This document shows positions 1-10,081 of a stretch of DNA of 64,000 nt, piece after piece. Origin of the DNA: Desulfuromonas acetoxidans DSM 684 (lineage in GTDB: Bacteria; Desulfobacterota; Desulfuromonadia; Desulfuromonadales; Desulfuromonadaceae); the NCBI RefSeq assembly GCF_000167355.1, contig NZ_AAEW02000009.1, forward strand, positions 62,001 through 126,000, written 5' to 3'. A program made the position numbers and the translations under genes. Each line of letters opens with the position of its first letter. Position 1 is the first letter of the stretch. The notes beneath the pieces are model-generated. The model saw nothing but the letters and a program-made list of their open reading frames with translations. It did no database searches and was not told where the DNA came from.

Positions 1-23
1 TAGACAATCATTTTATTCACCAC

Positions 24-39
24 TGTTTCACGTGAAACA
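24..39. promoter_or_regulatory. parS: parS centromere site (ParB-binding palindrome)
   Basis: The sequence TGTTTCACGTGAAACA is a perfect 16-bp palindrome identical to the widely conserved chromosomal parS consensus bound by ParB. It sits just past the mnmE stop codon, on the side where rsmG/mnmG/parA/parB commonly lie in origin regions. ParB bound here would nucleate the partition complex that segregates the origin. No second copy was noticed in the window. Confidence 0.93.
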
Positions 40-41
40 TT

Positions 42-1418
42 TTATTTACCGATACAAAACCGGCCAAAAATATCGTTCAAAATATCATCTGGAGTTGTTT
101 CACCAGTTATTTCACCCAACGCTTGTAACGCTTCACGTAAATGCAAAGCCAAAAACTCATCAGAATGGCCAGACTCAAAGGCCTCTATAAAATCTTTCAG
201 AAAAGCATGACAACGAACAAGAATATCTTTATGACGCCGATCTGACAATACAACAGATTCATCGTGGTGACGACTATTGAGATTGAGCTTATCAAGAATA
301 CCGTTTATCAATTGCTCGACACCCGTATTCTCTTTAACAGAGATAGAAAAATTTATAAAATTAGAAATCTGTGATTCTTGGAAATCAAAGTCTGGTTTAT
401 CGCACTTATTAACAACAAAAATGAAACGGTCAGCTGGCAAGAGCTTAATATCTTGCACTATTGAAATATCAAACGGTTGCGAACCATCAACCATATATAA
501 AATAACATCTGCAGACCCTATCTGATTTTTCGCTCTCGATACTCCATCCTGTTCAATTGGGTCATCAGAATCACGAATTCCGGCAGTATCAATAACTGTA
601 ATAGGATAACCATGAAGAGTAATAGTTTCCTGAATAATATCTCTTGTTGTGCCTGGGATATTGGTAACAATAGCTCTATCCTCACCAACAAGTAAATTTA
701 AAAGGGAACTTTTCCCAACATTCGGTTTTCCAAGAATTAACAGAGAAAAACCCTCTCTGAGTATTTTCCCTTCGTCATAACCTGAAAGGGTTTCTTCAAC
801 TTTTGATAAAAGAAGTTCACAATCTCTTTGAATGGATAAAGCGTGATGTTTATCGATATCTTCTTCAGGAAAATCGATATAAGCTTCAATCAAAGCCAAC
901 ATAGACAATATTGTATCTTTAAACTCATAAACACGTCCAGACAGAGCACCCTTCATCTGTCTTAATGCTAACTGGCTGGCCATAGTTGATTTAGCTGCAA
1001 TTAGATCCGCTATAGCTTCAGCATGAGAAAGATCAATACGACCATTTTTAAAAGCCCTATAAGTAAATTCACCCGGCTCAGCTATCCGGACTCCAGATCG
1101 GACAAAAATATCAATAATATTTCGAACAACTGCAACACTGGAATGACAATGAATTTCAACAACATCTTCACGCGTATAAGATTTAGGTGATGCCATGTAA
1201 ACAACCATAACCTCATCGATAGACACACCCTCATCACAAATAAAACCATAATAAAAATAATGTGAAAGTAAGGACCTAAACCTATTAAAAGATTTATTGA
1301 AAAAATGAGTTAAAACAAGGTCTAAAGATTTAGAACCAGAAAGTCGTAAAATAGTAACAGCACCATGACCTGGCGCTGTTAACGGAGCAATAATTGTATC
1401 ATCTTCTGAGAACAACAT
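42..1418 (-). CDS. mnmE: tRNA modification GTPase MnmE (TrmE)
   Basis: MnmE works with MnmG to add the (carboxymethyl)aminomethyl group to wobble U34 of certain tRNAs. The protein has the N-terminal formyl-THF-binding domain (TAPGHGAVTILRLSG near the start), a central G domain with GKPNVGKSSL (G1), DTAGIRD (G3) and NKCD (G4), and the terminal FCIGK motif with the family's catalytic Cys. The longest frame begins at a TTG at 1430. I prefer the ATG at 1418, which has GGAG at 1425-1428 seven bases upstream; the resulting 458 aa is normal for the family. It is the last gene of the leftward rpmH operon and follows a strong hairpin. The gene is AT-rich like its neighbours. Confidence 0.95.
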   Translation of the reverse strand: MLFSEDDTIIAPLTAPGHGAVTILRLSGSKSLDLVLTHFFNKSFNRFRSLLSHYFYYGFICDEGVSIDEVMVVYMASPKSYTREDVVEIHCHSSVAVVRNIIDIFVRSGVRIAEPGEFTYRAFKNGRIDLSHAEAIADLIAAKSTMASQLALRQMKGALSGRVYEFKDTILSMLALIEAYIDFPEEDIDKHHALSIQRDCELLLSKVEETLSGYDEGKILREGFSLLILGKPNVGKSSLLNLLVGEDRAIVTNIPGTTRDIIQETITLHGYPITVIDTAGIRDSDDPIEQDGVSRAKNQIGSADVILYMVDGSQPFDISIVQDIKLLPADRFIFVVNKCDKPDFDFQESQISNFINFSISVKENTGVEQLINGILDKLNLNSRHHDESVVLSDRRHKDILVRCHAFLKDFIEAFESGHSDEFLALHLREALQALGEITGETTPDDILNDIFGRFCIGK

Positions 1419-1430
1419 ACCATTCTCCAA

Positions 1431-1470
1431 CTAAAAGACCGATTTGAAAAAAAACAAATCGGTCTTTTAG
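1431..1470 (-). terminator. hairpin between yidC and mnmE (terminator or attenuator)
   Basis: There is a perfect 16-bp inverted repeat, 1431-1446 against 1455-1470, with an eight-base loop that is all T on the transcript strand. The 3' arm ends in CTTTTAG. The mnmE ribosome-binding site follows at once, so mnmE transcription from the yidC side must pass this structure. It looks like a partial terminator that lowers mnmE expression; that role is inferred. Confidence 0.7.
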
Positions 1471-1491
1471 ATAATATATTGAAAAGAAAAA

Positions 1492-3075
1492 TCAAGCAGG
1501 TTTTTTATAAATTAAATATTGCTGGAAAATAGTCAAAAGGTTATTCACCAACCAATAAACAACAAGCCCTGCAGGAAAGTTTAGAAATAGAAATGTGAAA
1601 ACGACAGGCATCGCCAACATCATTTTTGCCTGCATAGGATCCATTGTATTTGGAGTCAATTTTTGCTGAATAAACATCGTTAGGCCCATTACCAATGGTG
1701 TGATGTAATAAGGGTCTTTTACAGACAAATCAGTGATCCAAAAAATAAATGGTGCATGACGCAACTCTATTGTTCCAAGCAAAACCTTATATAACGCAAA
1801 AAAGACCGGAATCTGCACCAGCATCGGCAGACACCCTCCGAGTGGATTTACACGATGCTCTCGATACAGCTCCATCATCTTACGATTGAGAGACTCACGG
1901 TCATTACCATATTTTTCTCTAAGCTTTTTCATCTCAGGCTGGATTTTCTGCATCGCCTTCATTGAGACATAACTCTTTTGAGTTAATGGCCAAAAGAGCA
2001 TTTTTATGATGACAGTCAGTAAAATAATTGAAAACCCATAATTACCAATGTATCCATAAAAGAAATTGAGAACCGTGTGTAAAGGCTTAGCTAAAATTTT
2101 GAAAAAACCATAATCTACAACACGGACTAAATTGTCATCAACTCCTTTAAGTATTTGAACATCTTTGGGGCCATAAAAAACTTTTGTTTTAAAATCTAAC
2201 TGCTGACCGTTTGAGATAGTAAGATCGGTCGAAATAAGATTTGTTTGAACATAATTATTTTGATGCTTTACTAATAAGTTTGAAAATTTATCATTACCTA
2301 TAAGTGCAGAGAAAAAGTATTTGTTTTCAAAACCAGACCATGCAATATTTGAATAAACATCATTATTAATATCTTCGACATCAATTGTATTCAATTCATC
2401 ATCTGAAAAATAAACAGGCCCAACAAACTCAAGTCTATTACCTTTTATATCTTCTGACCAAAAATTGGATAAAGATAAAACAACATTTCCATTACGTGAA
2501 TCAGAAGAAATATTTTTCAAAGAATAAACGATATCAAAATCATATTTATTTTTATAAAAAATGTATCTTTTATTTATTTCAAAATTATCAACAGTTGAAT
2601 AGAAATCAACCTGCAAACTATCCTGAGAAACGAATACATGATCATCAGTTATTTTAGTATTGAATAAAGCATTAGATAACTGACTAAAATCATTATTTCC
2701 ATAATAAACAAGAGATTTTATATCATCACTTTTATCTAACAATGATACTAAATCGGAATCATTATCGATATCCCTCTTATAGTCTTTGAGCTTCAAATCA
2801 ACTAAAGTAGATGTAGAAACAGAAATAGTCGCTTCAAAAACATCATTTTCAAAAGTTATAAAACGGTCTGAGGTCTTTACATTTGAAATATTATTTTGAA
2901 TATCAACAACAGTCTGAGCATCAACACTTATATCCTGCTTCAAAGATTTATCTTCCGCCTTTGCAGTAACCTCAGAATCAGGAGATTGATTTTCAGAAGG
3001 AGGAAATAAGAACGTAAAACCCGTCCAGACAATGAGCATTAAAATCAAAGCGACCAGTGTGTTTTTGTTTTCCAT
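1492..3075 (-). CDS. yidC: membrane protein insertase YidC
   Basis: YidC inserts and folds inner-membrane proteins, alone or with SecYEG. At 527 aa it has the Gram-negative layout: an N-terminal membrane segment (residues about 6-25), a large periplasmic domain (about 30-330), then the conserved five-helix core beginning near GYIGNYGFSIILLTVIIK, including MKKLREKYGNDRESLNRKMM and the NPLGGCLPMLVQIPVF segment, and ending with a basic tail. It follows yidD by 8 bases. The jag gene that often lies between yidC and mnmE is absent here. The periplasmic domain is very rich in D, N, S and K, in line with the AT-rich origin region. Confidence 0.96.
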   Translation of the reverse strand: MENKNTLVALILMLIVWTGFTFLFPPSENQSPDSEVTAKAEDKSLKQDISVDAQTVVDIQNNISNVKTSDRFITFENDVFEATISVSTSTLVDLKLKDYKRDIDNDSDLVSLLDKSDDIKSLVYYGNNDFSQLSNALFNTKITDDHVFVSQDSLQVDFYSTVDNFEINKRYIFYKNKYDFDIVYSLKNISSDSRNGNVVLSLSNFWSEDIKGNRLEFVGPVYFSDDELNTIDVEDINNDVYSNIAWSGFENKYFFSALIGNDKFSNLLVKHQNNYVQTNLISTDLTISNGQQLDFKTKVFYGPKDVQILKGVDDNLVRVVDYGFFKILAKPLHTVLNFFYGYIGNYGFSIILLTVIIKMLFWPLTQKSYVSMKAMQKIQPEMKKLREKYGNDRESLNRKMMELYREHRVNPLGGCLPMLVQIPVFFALYKVLLGTIELRHAPFIFWITDLSVKDPYYITPLVMGLTMFIQQKLTPNTMDPMQAKMMLAMPVVFTFLFLNFPAGLVVYWLVNNLLTIFQQYLIYKKPA

Positions 3076-3083
3076 AAAAGCCT

Positions 3084-3308
3084 CTATTTAACAGGATCAT
3101 ACCCACCTTTAAAAAGTGGATTACATCTCAAAATTCTTAATACAGATTTAAATACGCCGACAAAAAAACCATATTTTTTTATCGATAAAATTGCGTATTC
3201 AGAACAGGTGGGAATAAAACGACAAGAAGGCGGTGTTAGGGGGGAAATTATGCGCTGATAAATATTGATAAGGAAAAGTGACATATTTACCAAAGGATTG
3301 GTATTCAT
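3084..3308 (-). CDS. yidD: membrane protein insertion efficiency factor YidD
   Basis: This is a small (74 aa) inner-membrane-associated protein of the YidD/UPF0161 family that assists YidC-dependent insertion. It carries the diagnostic [13 protein letters not shown] motif and the C-terminal [16 protein letters not shown] segment. Its ATG overlaps the rnpA stop (ATGA at 3305-3308), pointing to translational coupling. A second in-frame ATG eight codons in ([13 protein letters not shown]) fits the family start well and could also be used. Confidence 0.93.
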   Translation of the reverse strand: MNTNPLVNMSLFLINIYQRIISPLTPPSCRFIPTCSEYAILSIKKYGFFVGVFKSVLRILRCNPLFKGGYDPVK

Positions 3309-3616
3309 GGCATTAACTGAGGTAAAAGATCATCAGCGAGTTCAGCATATTTTTTTTTATTAAATAATGCGGCCCGGCGTTTAGCGACTATAACCACATC
3401 ATAAAGAAGATCATCAGAATAATTGTTTCTGACAAACTCTCTCAATAGACGCTTGATGCGATTTCGAACAACAGCCCCGCCTATTTTTTTACTTACTGTA
3501 AAACCAAACCTGGCGGGGCTGTTTGTAGCAATGAAAAACAAGATGAAATACCGGGTATGCTTTTTAATACCCGACTGATAACACTGGGTATAATCCGTCT
3601 TGTTTTTAATAAACAA
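3305..3616 (-). CDS. rnpA: ribonuclease P protein component
   Basis: RnpA is the protein subunit of RNase P and helps the catalytic RNA process tRNA 5' ends. The protein is 103 aa and has the RNR signature ([15 protein letters not shown]) with the preceding [12 protein letters not shown] strand. The frame is closed upstream by the rpmH stop (3626-3628), so the start must lie within the next few codons. TTG at 3616 is the only ordinary candidate and leaves an unusually short N-terminus and no clear Shine-Dalgarno sequence. Expression is probably coupled to rpmH, which ends nine bases away. Confidence 0.93.
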   Translation of the reverse strand: MFIKNKTDYTQCYQSGIKKHTRYFILFFIATNSPARFGFTVSKKIGGAVVRNRIKRLLREFVRNNYSDDLLYDVVIVAKRRAALFNKKKYAELADDLLPQLMP

Positions 3617-3625
3617 AATAAAGAA

Positions 3626-3775
3626 CTACTTAGAAGATATTGTCGCAGCCAATACTTTTCTGCCACGATTTCGGCGACGCTTGATCACATTGCGACCGTT
3701 GCTGGTAGACATCCTCTTACGGAAACCATGAGTACGTTTACGGCTAACACGGCTAGGCTGATAAGTTCTTTTCAT
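3626..3775 (-). CDS. rpmH: 50S ribosomal protein L34
   Basis: The complementary strand encodes a 49-aa protein beginning [18 protein letters not shown] and continuing with the basic [17 protein letters not shown] segment, the unmistakable L34 sequence. The ATG at 3775 is preceded by GGAGG (complement of 3785-3789). It heads the rpmH-rnpA-yidD-yidC-mnmE operon, divergent from dnaA as at most bacterial origins. The C-terminus (LAATISSK) is slightly longer than in enterobacteria. Confidence 0.97.
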   Translation of the reverse strand: MKRTYQPSRVSRKRTHGFRKRMSTSNGRNVIKRRRNRGRKVLAATISSK

Positions 3776-3816
3776 TATGTAAGTCCTCCAAAAATTATTA
3801 TTGACAAGAACTGGCG

Positions 3817-3846
3817 ATTATATGCCCGAAAAACAACACTTGTCAA
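3817..3846 (-). promoter_or_regulatory. sigma-70 promoter of the rpmH operon
   Basis: On the minus strand there is a consensus -35 TTGACA (3841-3846) and a consensus -10 TATAAT (3817-3822) separated by 18 bases, about 40 bases upstream of the rpmH start. A nine-base inverted repeat (ATTGACAAG at 3800-3808 against CTTGTCAAT at 3839-3847) overlaps the -35 and flanks the promoter. Confidence 0.85.
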
Positions 3847-3972
3847 TATATTTGTTTAAACTCTCTATCTCTAAAAAAAAACTATACAACAGGCAGTTCG
3901 GTAGGATATTTTGAGATATAAAAAAATGCACTATATAAAACATAAGATACTGAAAATACATCATTTATTTAC

Positions 3973-4002
3973 TTTTCAACAATGTTTATAAACTGTTGAA
4001 AA
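3973..4002. promoter_or_regulatory. nested palindromes upstream of dnaA (possible weak DnaA boxes)
   Basis: TTTTCAACA (3973-3981) and TGTTGAAAA (3994-4002) form a convergent inverted pair around the ten-base palindrome GTTTATAAAC (3984-3993), ending 11 bases before the dnaA ATG. Each outer arm differs from the DnaA box TTATCCACA at two positions. The place fits autoregulation of dnaA by DnaA or an AT-rich unwinding element; this is inference. Confidence 0.5.
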
Positions 4003-4013
4003 CGCGAGGACAA

Positions 4014-5348
4014 ATGTCAGAAAATTTTTGGCAAGATCTAAAAAAAATACTACAGAAAAAATTAAACAAACAACATTATTCCACCTGGATTGAACCAATA
4101 AAGTTTGATGAGATAGAAGGCAACACAATAAATATTTCTGTATCAAATAAATTTATAAAAGATTGGATTGAAAAAAACTATAAAGATTTAATTTTAATAG
4201 AAGCTAAGAAAATAAGCAGGGATATTGATGGAATCAATATAAAAACAGATAAAACAATAAAAAAAACATTCAAAAAAGATAAAGAAGAAGTAAAAAAAGA
4301 AGAAAACAATAATTTTAAAAATACAAATTTAAATATAAATCCTGAATACACATTTTCAAAATTTATTTCAGGATCATCTAATCAATTTGCTGCAGCAGCA
4401 GCTATGGCCGTTGCAAACAATCCAGCAACTATATATAACCCATTATTTATATATGGTGGTGTTGGGCTTGGTAAAACTCATCTTATTAATGCAATAGGTA
4501 ATGAGATCATAAAGAATAACAAAAAAATAAAAGTAAGTTATTATTCATCTGAAAAATTCACAAACGAATTAATAAATTCGATCAGATATGGAAAAATGGA
4601 TGAATTTAGAAATAAATTTAGATCAATAGATGTTCTACTTATAGATGATGTACAATTTATTGCAGGAAAAGAGAGGACTCAAGAAGAGTTTTTCCACACA
4701 TTTAATTCTCTTTATGAATCACATAAGCAAATTGTTGTTACTTCAGATAAATTTCCTAAAGAAATACCAGGTTTAGAAGAACGATTAAGATCACGTTTTG
4801 AATGGGGATTAATTGCTGACATACAACCACCAGATATTGAGACAAAACAGGCAATTCTCGAAGCAAAAGCTGAACAAAATAATATTATTTTACCTCAAGA
4901 AGTAGCATTATTTTTATCAAACTCGGTGATAAGTAATATACGAGAATTGGAAGGATATCTTGTAAGAATTGGTGCATATTCAAGTTTAACATCAACGCCA
5001 ATATCTATTGAAATGGCAAAAAATATTTTAAAAGATATAATAATAGAATCAAACAAAGAATTAACAATTGAAGATATACAAAAAAAAGTATCAAATCATT
5101 TCAATATAAAAATTTCAGAAATCAAATCCTCTAAAAGAGTTAAAAACCTAGTTATACCAAGACAAATAGCAATGTATTTATGCCGACAATTAACATCATG
5201 CTCATACCCAGAAATCGGTGATCATTTTGGTGGAAAGGATCACTCAACAGTTATACACGCTATAAAAAAGATAGAAAAAAACATCGAAAATGACAGCTAT
5301 CTGAGATCAACAATCAAAACAATAAAAAATACACTACTGCCTTCATAA
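4014..5348 (+). CDS. dnaA: chromosomal replication initiator DnaA
   Basis: DnaA binds DnaA boxes at oriC, opens the duplex and loads the helicase. The protein has the N-terminal DnaB-interaction domain (FWQDLKKILQKKL...STWIEPI), a short lysine/asparagine-rich linker (residues about 80-110), the AAA+ domain with Walker A GGVGLGKTHL and Walker B LLIDDVQFI, and the C-terminal helix-turn-helix with the signature GDHFGGKDHSTVIHAIKKI. The longest frame starts with a TTG at 3996, but ATG 4014 follows a GAGGA ribosome-binding site and gives MSENFWQDL, a normal start at 444 aa. The gene is extremely AT-rich. Confidence 0.97.
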   Translation: MSENFWQDLKKILQKKLNKQHYSTWIEPIKFDEIEGNTINISVSNKFIKDWIEKNYKDLILIEAKKISRDIDGINIKTDKTIKKTFKKDKEEVKKEENNNFKNTNLNINPEYTFSKFISGSSNQFAAAAAMAVANNPATIYNPLFIYGGVGLGKTHLINAIGNEIIKNNKKIKVSYYSSEKFTNELINSIRYGKMDEFRNKFRSIDVLLIDDVQFIAGKERTQEEFFHTFNSLYESHKQIVVTSDKFPKEIPGLEERLRSRFEWGLIADIQPPDIETKQAILEAKAEQNNIILPQEVALFLSNSVISNIRELEGYLVRIGAYSSLTSTPISIEMAKNILKDIIIESNKELTIEDIQKKVSNHFNIKISEIKSSKRVKNLVIPRQIAMYLCRQLTSCSYPEIGDHFGGKDHSTVIHAIKKIEKNIENDSYLRSTIKTIKNTLLPS

Positions 5349-5556
5349 GTCTGTTTAAAAGTGGATTAAAACTGTGGATAAATAAACACCGTTGAGTTTT
5401 CCACAGAAAAAAATTATCATCAACAGCTCTATGAACAGGTTGATCAACGAAAAAAAAACAGTAAAACAGTGAGATAGCATATTTCAACATATCCACAGCA
5501 CTTACTATCTACGGCTATAAAACCTTTAAAAACTAATAAAAACAAAGGGTGTCGAT
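5349..5556. other. oriC: probable origin of replication (dnaA-dnaN spacer)
   Basis: This 208-bp AT-rich gene-free spacer contains a perfect DnaA box on the minus strand (TGTGGATAA, 5373-5381), single-mismatch boxes TTTTCCACA (5397-5405) and ATATCCACA (5489-5497), and a weaker AGTGGATTA (5360-5368). dnaA-dnaN spacers hold oriC in many bacteria. The rpmH-dnaA spacer (3776-4013) is the alternative or second half of a bipartite origin. Confidence 0.75.
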
Positions 5557-6675
5557 ATGAAAATAACCACCAAAAAAAATGATCTGTTAAAAGGTCTTAC
5601 TTTGGTTCAAGGCGTCGTCGAGAAAAAGAAAACACTTCCTATTCTTTCTAACGTCCTTTTAGAAACGGACAAGGAAACTTCACAACTAATTTTAACTGCA
5701 ACAGATTTAGAAATTGGAATAAAAACACACATAAAGGCAGAAATCATCAGTGATGGCAAAATAACAATATCTGCAAAAAAACTATATGAAATCGTAAAAG
5801 AACTCGCAGACGCGGAAATAACACTTAAAGTAAAAGAAAACAATTGGGTAGAAATAATAAACGGAAAAGCAAAATTCAATATCGTAGGGTTATCATCGGA
5901 AGAATTTCCACTTATTACTGATAAACAAACAGATAATAACTTAAGTATTGATGGAATAACTTTAAAAAATATTATAGATAAAACTTTTTATGCTATATCA
6001 AATGATGAAAGTAAATTCAATTTAAATGGTATATATTTACATAGTGAATCTATTGATAATAAAAACTATATAAAATTCGTTTCTACTGATGGTCATAGAT
6101 TATCTTTAATGCAAATTGAATCAGATACAAAGATACTTGACCAAAAAGGAGTTATTTTTCCTAAAAAAGGTTTAGCAGAATTAAGAAAAATAATTGATCA
6201 AGAAAATCAAGATATCAAGATATCAATTCTAGACAATAATGCAGTAATAAATATTAAAGAAACTACACTCGTAATGAGATTAATTGATGGAGATTTTCCT
6301 GATTACAAACGGGTTATTCCAGAAATGAGTGATAATTATTGTCAAATTAATGGTGAAATTTTATTACATACATTACGTCGAATATCATTATTAGCAAATG
6401 AGAAATCTAAAGGTATAAATATTGAGTTTCTACAAAATGAAATAAATGTTACATCATCCAATCCGGAGTATGGTGATGCTAGCGAAACCATTAAAACAAT
6501 ATATGAAGGCAATAATGTTAAAATTGGATTTAATTCAAAGTACCTGATTGATGTTATATCTAATGTTGTAGATAAAGATATTCGAATCTATATCAAAGAT
6601 AATATGTCTCCATGCCTTATTTTGCCTGAGGATACAAATAACTATTTAGCTGTTATTATGCCTATGCGTATCTGA
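5557..6675 (+). CDS. dnaN: DNA polymerase III beta sliding clamp
   Basis: DnaN forms the dimeric clamp that tethers Pol III and other partners to DNA. At 372 aa it has the three-fold clamp layout, with recognisable VEKKKTLPILSNVLLETD and the GDFPDYKRVIPE segment in the middle domain, and it ends with the hallmark VIMPMRI (family ending MPMRL/V). The ATG at 5557 is preceded by AAAGGG. The stop TGA overlaps the recF ATG by one base (TGATG), so dnaN and recF are translationally coupled. Confidence 0.97.
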   Translation: MKITTKKNDLLKGLTLVQGVVEKKKTLPILSNVLLETDKETSQLILTATDLEIGIKTHIKAEIISDGKITISAKKLYEIVKELADAEITLKVKENNWVEIINGKAKFNIVGLSSEEFPLITDKQTDNNLSIDGITLKNIIDKTFYAISNDESKFNLNGIYLHSESIDNKNYIKFVSTDGHRLSLMQIESDTKILDQKGVIFPKKGLAELRKIIDQENQDIKISILDNNAVINIKETTLVMRLIDGDFPDYKRVIPEMSDNYCQINGEILLHTLRRISLLANEKSKGINIEFLQNEINVTSSNPEYGDASETIKTIYEGNNVKIGFNSKYLIDVISNVVDKDIRIYIKDNMSPCLILPEDTNNYLAVIMPMRI

Positions 6676-7670
6676 TGATAGAAAAAATAAAACTTCAAAA
6701 TTTCAGATGTTTTAAAGAATTAGAAATAAATTTAAATAAAAAAAACATCATATATGGTCTTAACGGAAGTGGTAAAACTAGTCTGGTAGAATCATTATAT
6801 TTATGTAGTAATTACAGAACATTATCTCCGAAAACAAAAAATAATGATCTGATTAAATTTAACTCTGAAAATGCAGAAATATTTATAAATACGAAAAATA
6901 AATTAAGATTATCAATTTCAAAGAATAAAAAAATATACCTTGATGGGTTCGAATCAGATGTTTTATCTTTCGTAAAATCAATAAAATGTGTTTTTTTTCT
7001 ATCAGATGAAATTTTTATATTTTTTAGTAAGCCCTCTTCAAGAAGAAAATACTTTGATCAATTAATATTTAATTTGGATTCAGATTATTTATTATTGGTC
7101 CAAAAATATATTAAAATTTTGAGAAATAGAAATATACAATGTAAGAAAAATAAAGTTCTAGAATTAGATATATGGACTGAATATCTCAAAGATATAAATA
7201 ATAGAATTTCAGAAAAAAAAAAAATATATGTTGAGAATCTTACAAAGGAATTTAAAAAAGTATCAAACGATTTATTAGGTAAAAAAGTTGAATTTTCAAT
7301 AGAAATAGATAAAAAAGAATATTTTCCTGGGATAGAAAATAAAGAAATAGAAAATGGAAGAACATTATTTGGACATCATTTAGAGGATTATAGTCTATAT
7401 ATTGATGGTGTTAATTTGAATAGTTATTCTTCTAATGGACAAAAAAAACTATTTCTTTTCTTAATAAAATTATCACATTTAAGTTTGTCGGAATTTTATT
7501 CTTACAACCAGGCATTAATCATCGATGATTTGGAGAGTGAATTAGATAATATCACTATCAACAGTATTTTAGATTATCTTTCTAAAATAAATAAGCAAGT
7601 GATTATAACTAATATTGATAAATTAAACATAAGTGGTTTCAATATTATTAATCTTAATAACTATAATTAA
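6675..7670 (+). CDS. recF: DNA replication and repair protein RecF
   Basis: RecF is an SMC-like ATPase that helps load RecA at gaps. The protein has Walker A GLNGSGKTSLVES (residues about 29-41), a short coiled-coil-compatible middle, the ABC-type signature SSNGQKKLFLFLIK and Walker B LIIDDLESELD. It is 331 aa, a little shorter than the typical 350-370, and strongly enriched in K, N and I. Gene order dnaA-dnaN-recF-gyrB is the ancestral origin layout, and gyrB follows after 12 bases. Confidence 0.95.
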   Translation: MIEKIKLQNFRCFKELEINLNKKNIIYGLNGSGKTSLVESLYLCSNYRTLSPKTKNNDLIKFNSENAEIFINTKNKLRLSISKNKKIYLDGFESDVLSFVKSIKCVFFLSDEIFIFFSKPSSRRKYFDQLIFNLDSDYLLLVQKYIKILRNRNIQCKKNKVLELDIWTEYLKDINNRISEKKKIYVENLTKEFKKVSNDLLGKKVEFSIEIDKKEYFPGIENKEIENGRTLFGHHLEDYSLYIDGVNLNSYSSNGQKKLFLFLIKLSHLSLSEFYSYNQALIIDDLESELDNITINSILDYLSKINKQVIITNIDKLNISGFNIINLNNYN

Positions 7671-7679
7671 ACTAGGTGA

Positions 7680-10058
<2,379 letters not shown>

Positions 10059-10081
10059 CCAATATTGCAGAGGATATTTAC

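Noticed and set aside
5314-5496. 60-codon minus-strand frame over the dnaA end and oriC spacer
   Set aside because: It crosses the DnaA boxes and the conserved dnaA 3' end, and has no ribosome-binding site.
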